Below are positions 59,894 to 64,000 of a stretch of 64,000 nt of DNA, piece after piece. The notes beneath the pieces were generated by a model, which was not told where the DNA came from, made no database searches, and was given only the letters and a program-made list of their open reading frames with translations. Made by a program: the position numbers and the translations under genes. Position 1 is the first letter of the stretch, and each line of letters starts with the position of its first letter. The stretch covers positions 1,059,046,244-1,059,110,243 of the forward strand of contig OY856412.1 in NCBI GenBank assembly GCA_963693085.1. Reading direction: 5' to 3'. The stretch comes from Alisma plantago-aquatica (Eukaryota; Streptophyta; Magnoliopsida; Alismatales; Alismataceae).

Positions 59894-60130
59894 GGAGAGG
59901 AGAAAGAAGGAAAAAGAGCCGATCCGCGCAGAGAGAGAGAGCAGGCGACGCTCCTAGAACAGCAAGAACGAAAGCACAAGGTCGATTGGAGGAGAAAACG
60001 GCCGGAAAGAGGGAGGAGAGGACCAGGGTTAGGAAGGGTCGGGGTAAACGGCTAGGGTTCGGTCGACTTTACTCTAGTTGAGAGGGAGCAAGTCGGCCGA
60101 TTCCTATTAATATAAAACCAATCTGCCGCC

Positions 60131-60221
60131 GATCGGTCGAGTTTGGGAAATGGAAACTCGGCCGATCGAGCGCACAGGTGCCCTGTACCCGACCGTTCGG
60201 CCGAGTTGGAAACTCGGCCGA
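60131..60221 (-). repeat. Two GGCCGAGTT-type hairpins between pol and the third ORF
   Basis: 60131-60144 with 60154-60167 pair over 14 bp with one G.T. 60197-60207 with 60211-60221 form a perfect 11-bp stem with a 3-nt loop. This is the same motif as in the LTR, now in the internal region just upstream of the third ORF. Confidence 0.88.
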
Positions 60222-60482
60222 CCAAAACCCTGATGTGGAAAAACCTAAAATCTAGCCCTAGCCTCAAATGACCGAATGCAATTTTTCTTTTTGGTCTAGA
60301 TTGTATATTAAGCATATTTAGGCACATTCCCATCATCATAGGGTACTATTTGTCGATTAAAACCCGATTTGTGAGAAAAGCCCAAAAAAGAGATAAAAAC
60401 TAGAGAAAAATATGCAAAAACCAGAATTTTTTAGCAATCAAAGCATTTATAAGCAAGAGCAACACATATAAGATGTAACCAA

Positions 60483-63400
60483 CTAATTAGAGAGCAATTC
60501 AACATCATCAAGAGAAATTATGAGCAATTTTGATCTAATAAAATTAAATTGTTCTCTAGCAAGCGGTTTAGTGAAAATGTCGGCCAACTGATTTTCCGTA
60601 TCCACATGTGTGATATAAATATCCTTTTTGACAATGTGGTCACGGAGAAAATGATGGCGAACTTCTATGTGTTTATCTCTACTATGCAATATTGGATTAT
60701 AAGAAAGATTGATTGCACTAGTATTATCACAGAAAATAGGAGAAGCATCAAAATGAATGTTAAAGTCTTGGAGCATTTGCTTCATCCATAGGACCTGGGC
60801 ACAACAACTTCCGGCTGCAATGTATTCAGCTTCGGTAGTTGATAATGCCATTGTGCTCTGTTTCTTGGAGAACCAAGACACCAAGCATGGTCCCAAGAGG
60901 AAGCAAGTGCCACTTGTGCACTTTCTATCAATCAAGCAACCTGCGTAGTCAGCATCACTATATGCCACAAGAGTAAAGTCCCTTGACTTAGGGTACCATA
61001 GTCCAAAATTTGGATTTTTGGCTAAGTACCTCAAAATCCTCTTGACAGCAATAAGATGTGATTTCCTAGGGCTTGATTGAAAGCGAGCACACAGGCCAAC
61101 ACTAAACATTATATCAGGTCTAGAGGCAGTTAAATAAAGTAAACTTCCGATCATACCTCTATAGAGCTTCTCATCTACCTTCTCACCTTCTTCATCCTTG
61201 TCAAGTTTGGCAGTGTTTGACATGGGTGTATCCATAGGCTTCATGTTCTCCATCCCAAAGCGTTTGAGTAGTTCAGTTGTGTATTTGCCTTGGTTGATGA
61301 AGTTGCCTTCCTTGGTTTGTTTGATTTGGAAGCCGAGGAAGAAGGTCAGCTCACCCATCATGCTCATCTCAAATTCACTCTGCATAAGCGAACTAAACTC
61401 TTTGCAAAGATCAAGGTCAGTTCCGCCAAATATAATATCATCAACATAAATTTGAATTATGAGAAAATGGGTAGAAGTGTGTTTTAGAAATAAAGTACAA
61501 TCAACTTTGCCCATGATATACCCATTATCTAACAAAAAGTTCTTTAGTTTCTCATACCAAGCTCGAGGTGCTTGTTTGAGTCCGTAGAGAGCTTTTAGCA
61601 AGAAATATACATGATTGGGTAACTTATCATTTTCAAAGCCTGGAGGTTGAGCAACATATACTTCCTCCTCGATTGTACCATTTAAAAACGCACTTTTAAC
61701 ATCCATTTGATAAAGCAAGAAATTTTTATAACTAGCAAAGGCAAGTAGCATACGAATAGATTCTAATCTAACAACAGGAGCATAGGTTTCATCAAAATCA
61801 ATACCTTCTTGTTGATTGTAACCTTGTGCTACTAACCTTGCTTTGTTCCTTACCACTTTTCCTTGCTCATCAAGCTTGTTGCGGTAGACCCATTTGGTAC
61901 CAATGATCTTTCTATCATTTGGTCTTGGCACTAAGGTCCACACACGGTTCTTCTCGAACTGCTCAAGCTCTTCTTGCATGGCAAGGATCCACTCATCATC
62001 GCCAAGGGCCTCTTTGATGTTCTTTGGCTCCAGTTGAGAGATGAAGGCACTGTCTGCTTGTTCTTTGTTGTGTGCAGCTCGTGTCCTCACTCTTTCAAAC
62101 GGGTTGCCAATGATCAACTCCTTGGGGTGATTCTTTGCAAAGCGGGGAGTGGGATCCTTCCTTTCTTCTTCTTTTTCTTCTTCTTCAACCTGCTTACCTT
62201 TGTCGTTGATGTTGAGCTCTTTTAAGATAGGAATGATTTCATCTGCAACATCATCATCACCAATATGCTTGCCAATAACAAGGTTAGTTTCAATGAATTT
62301 AACATTTATAGATTCTTCTATTTTAGATAGTTCAATGTTAAATACTCTAAAAGCCCTGCTAGTAGTGCTATAGCCTAGGAAGAAAGCCTTGTACGATTTC
62401 GGATCAAACTTGTCGAGAGAATCCTTTGTGTTCAAAACAAAACAAGGACATCCAAACACATGAAAGAAATCAATTGACGGCTTCCTACCACGCCATAGTT
62501 CATAGGGGGTTTTCTTAAAAGTCGGATGAGTGAAAACTCGGTTTTGCACAAAACATGAGGTGCTAACGGCTTCAGCCCAAAACTTCTTAGGAGTGTCATA
62601 CTCAAGAAGCATGGTTCTAGCCATCTCTTGTAGCAATCTATTCTTCCTCTCAACAACTCCATTTTGTTGGGGTGTGCGAGGAGAAGAGAAATTGTGCGAA
62701 TAACCCGATTTTTCACAAAAACATTCAAAAAGATCATTTTCAAACTCTCCCCCATGATCACTACGGATGGAAACTACATGACAAGAAGCTTCGTTTTCAA
62801 CTCGTTTACAAAAGCTCGAGAAAACATCGAGTGTATCACTTTTAGAAACGAGAAAGAAAGTCCAAGTAAATCTAGAAAAATCATCGACAATAACAAGACA
62901 ATACTTGGAGCCGCGAAGCGTTTGTGTTCTCATAGGTCCGAAGAGATCAATATGAAGAAGCTCTAGAACTCTCTTGGTACTCATGACTCCTTTGGATTTG
63001 AAGGAGGATTTGGTTTGTTTCCCTTGTTTACAAGGTTGACATTCCTCATACTTTTCAAAATCCAATTTAGGAAGTCCTCGAACCAAGTCCTTTTTGTCCA
63101 GTTTCTTCATTTGATGCAAGTTCACATGACCCAAACGTCGATGCCAAAGCGAAAGATCGTTTTTATCCACGACTAAGCATCTATTTAGTATGGGCTTTAA
63201 AGCATCGAGAACAATCACATATAGATTACCATTTCTAGTTCCCTTATATATAACAATATAGGACAGGGAATCTAGAAGCAAGCATTCTAAGGAAGTGAAA
63301 AGCACAAGATAACCATTATCACATAATTGGCTAACACTAATTAAGTTGTGATGTAGGCCATCAACAAGCAAAACATTTTTAATGCACAAATCATTACCTA

Positions 63401-63575
63401 CATCACCCTCACCTATAACCTTACCCTTTTTGTTGTCCCCAAAGGTTACCGATCCTCCTTTCTTCTTCACAAATTTGTTGAAATGGCTGATTTCTCCAGT
63501 CATGTGCTTAGAGCAGCCACTATCAACAATCCATTTCTTTGTGACCTGCAAGAAAAGAGGATGTCGGAACCCAAC
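60483..63575 (-). CDS. SIRE-like copia pol: protease, integrase, reverse transcriptase, RNase H
   Basis: The frame is intact from just after the TGA at 63576-63578 to TAG at 60483. Residues are counted from the Leu codon at 63551. The aspartic protease has DSG at 10-12 within [13 protein letters not shown]. The integrase zinc site is H137, H142, C171, C174 and the catalytic triad D202, D265, E301. RT has [11 protein letters not shown] (D616) and YVDDIIFGG (701-709). RNase H has AYSDADYAG and STTEAEYIA, and the end carries [14 protein letters not shown] and ADIFTKPL. All key residues are present, so the enzymes look functional. There is no ATG at the start; expression probably depends on readthrough from gag. 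It makes the cDNA and integrates it. Confidence 0.96.
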   Translation of the reverse strand, partial: VGFRHPLFLQVTKKWIVDSGCSKHMTGEISHFNKFVKKKGGSVTFGDNKKGKVIGEGDVGNDLCIKNVLLVDGLHHNLISVSQLCDNGYLVLFTSLECLLLDSLSYIVIYKGTRNGNLYVIVLDALKPILNRCLVVDKNDLSLWHRRLGHVNLHQMKKLDKKDLVRGLPKLDFEKYEECQPCKQGKQTKSSFKSKGVMSTKRVLELLHIDLFGPMRTQTLRGSKYCLVIVDDFSRFTWTFFLVSKSDTLDVFSSFCKRVENEASCHVVSIRSDHGGEFENDLFECFCEKSGYSHNFSSPRTPQQNGVVERKNRLLQEMARTMLLEYDTPKKFWAEAVSTSCFVQNRVFTHPTFKKTPYELWRGRKPSIDFFHVFGCPCFVLNTKDSLDKFDPKSYKAFFLGYSTTSRAFRVFNIELSKIEESINVKFIETNLVIGKHIGDDDVADEIIPILKELNINDKGKQVEEEEKEEERKDPTPRFAKNHPKELIIGNPFERVRTRAAHNKEQADSAFISQLEPKNIKEALGDDEWILAMQEELEQFEKNRVWTLVPRPNDRKIIGTKWVYRNKLDEQGKVVRNKARLVAQGYNQQEGIDFDETYAPVVRLESIRMLLAFASYKNFLLYQMDVKSAFLNGTIEEEVYVAQPPGFENDKLPNHVYFLLKALYGLKQAPRAWYEKLKNFLLDNGYIMGKVDCTLFLKHTSTHFLIIQIYVDDIIFGGTDLDLCKEFSSLMQSEFEMSMMGELTFFLGFQIKQTKEGNFINQGKYTTELLKRFGMENMKPMDTPMSNTAKLDKDEEGEKVDEKLYRGMIGSLLYLTASRPDIMFSVGLCARFQSSPRKSHLIAVKRILRYLAKNPNFGLWYPKSRDFTLVAYSDADYAGCLIDRKCTSGTCFLLGPCLVSWFSKKQSTMALSTTEAEYIAAGSCCAQVLWMKQMLQDFNIHFDASPIFCDNTSAINLSYNPILHSRDKHIEVRHHFLRDHIVKKDIYITHVDTENQLADIFTKPLAREQFNFIRSKLLIISLDDVELLSN

Positions 63576-64000
63576 TCAAACTTTGGGGTCCGGGGTTAGC
63601 TTGGGGACCCATTTCATATTTGGGTTGGTCCCCTTAGGCTTGTAAGGACAATATGTAGAATAATGATCATCACATTTGCAATGCATACATACCATGGGGT
63701 TTTTAGAGCCGGAAGACTCTCCATTGAAAATTGGAGTTTCCACACTCTTTTTCTTACCCTTCTTCTTCTTCTTACCTTTTGGAGTAGTTGCATTGTATCC
63801 TAGACCACTAGTACCAACTTGTTTGGTAGAGTGCTCTAGAACATCATTTAGAGACTTCTTACCCGAAAGAAACCTTTGCAAAGTAGATCTTAATTTAGCA
63901 TTATCATCACTAAGATTTGTAATGGTAGTAGATAAACTAGCAAGATCTTCTCTAGCATGCAAAAGGTCGGCCTCAAGACAGAGGGCTTTAGTAAGAAGAG
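63576..64000 (-). CDS. SIRE-like copia gag, C-terminal part (runs off the window)
   Basis: The frame is open from the right edge to TGA at 63576-63578. It includes a coiled, charged region (SLSTTITNLSDDNAKLRSTL), a Lys-rich stretch and a CCHC zinc knuckle CMHCKCDDHYSTYC (C-x2-C-x4-H-x4-C), the nucleocapsid motif that binds element RNA. The stop is in the same frame as pol, so a single TGA separates gag and pol. The N-terminus lies beyond 64000. Confidence 0.92.
   Translation of the reverse strand, partial: LLTKALCLEADLLHAREDLASLSTTITNLSDDNAKLRSTLQRFLSGKKSLNDVLEHSTKQVGTSGLGYNATTPKGKKKKKGKKKSVETPIFNGESSGSKNPMVCMHCKCDDHYSTYCPYKPKGTNPNMKWVPKLTPDPKV

Larger units (their letters stand above)
56060..64000 (-). 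mobile_element. SIRE-like Ty1/copia retrotransposon with third ORF, partial at right edge
   Basis: On the minus strand: gag (cut by the window end), one in-frame TGA, an intact pol in copia order (protease, integrase, RT, RNase H), about 590 bp of spacer with hairpins, an intact third ORF, about 570 bp of spacer, a polypurine tract and a 3' LTR. The LTR end sequences, the AAAAAGGGGGAGAA tract before TGTTGACC, and an extra ORF between pol and the 3' LTR fit the SIRE/Maximus lineage. The 5' LTR lies beyond 64000. The long intact frames suggest a young, possibly active element. Confidence 0.93.

Noticed and set aside
1..64000. tRNA, rRNA or snRNA genes
   Set aside because: No cloverleaf box A/B pairs or conserved rRNA blocks were recognised; the tRNA-like match at 29182 is a primer binding site.

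Overview
The window is plant nuclear DNA, from a flowering plant with an AT-rich, retrotransposon-packed genome. Evidence is a SUPERMAN-type zinc-finger gene, a chromodomain-carrying Ty3 element, a SIRE-like Ty1/copia element, a CACTA element with a ULP1-type protease gene, L1 and RTE LINEs and a Tourist-like MITE. Genus cannot be told from the sequence. Only one ordinary host gene is recognisable (SUPERMAN-like, 4362-5387, minus strand).

Layout: 1-4361 is AT-rich DNA without recognisable genes. The zinc-finger gene and its upstream region follow. From about 6871 to 39912 lies a roughly 0.68-kb tandem satellite of about seven copies, split by insertions whose target-site duplications (TSDs) can be read directly: a Tourist-like MITE (6961-11487, TSD TAA) that itself holds a solo Ty3-type LTR (7291-11405, TSD ACATG); a giant Ty3/chromovirus (12078-34076, TSD TATTT, LTRs of about 4.85 kb) that itself holds a CACTA transposon (17182-24646, TSD TCT); and a 1.7-kb non-LTR insertion (35808-37510, 15-bp TSD).

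Beyond the satellite are a second solo LTR (40884-44535, TSD GTCAC), a degraded RTE LINE (45931-47839) with a near full-length L1 (47840-55385, 15-bp TSD) inserted at its 3' tail, and a SIRE-like Ty1/copia element on the minus strand (3' LTR 56060-57599, third ORF, pol, part of gag) that runs off the right edge.

The most unusual signal is that four unrelated LTR sets, and both ends of the CACTA, carry clustered short inverted repeats. In three of the LTR sets the stems vary between units while pairing is kept by compensatory or G.U changes. The copia element is the only one with long intact reading frames: gag, a single in-frame TGA, pol, then an intact 569-codon third ORF. The Ty3, RTE and L1 coding regions are interrupted by stops or frameshifts, and the CACTA has lost most of its TNP2 transposase while keeping a nearly intact 13-exon TNPA/ULP1-like gene.
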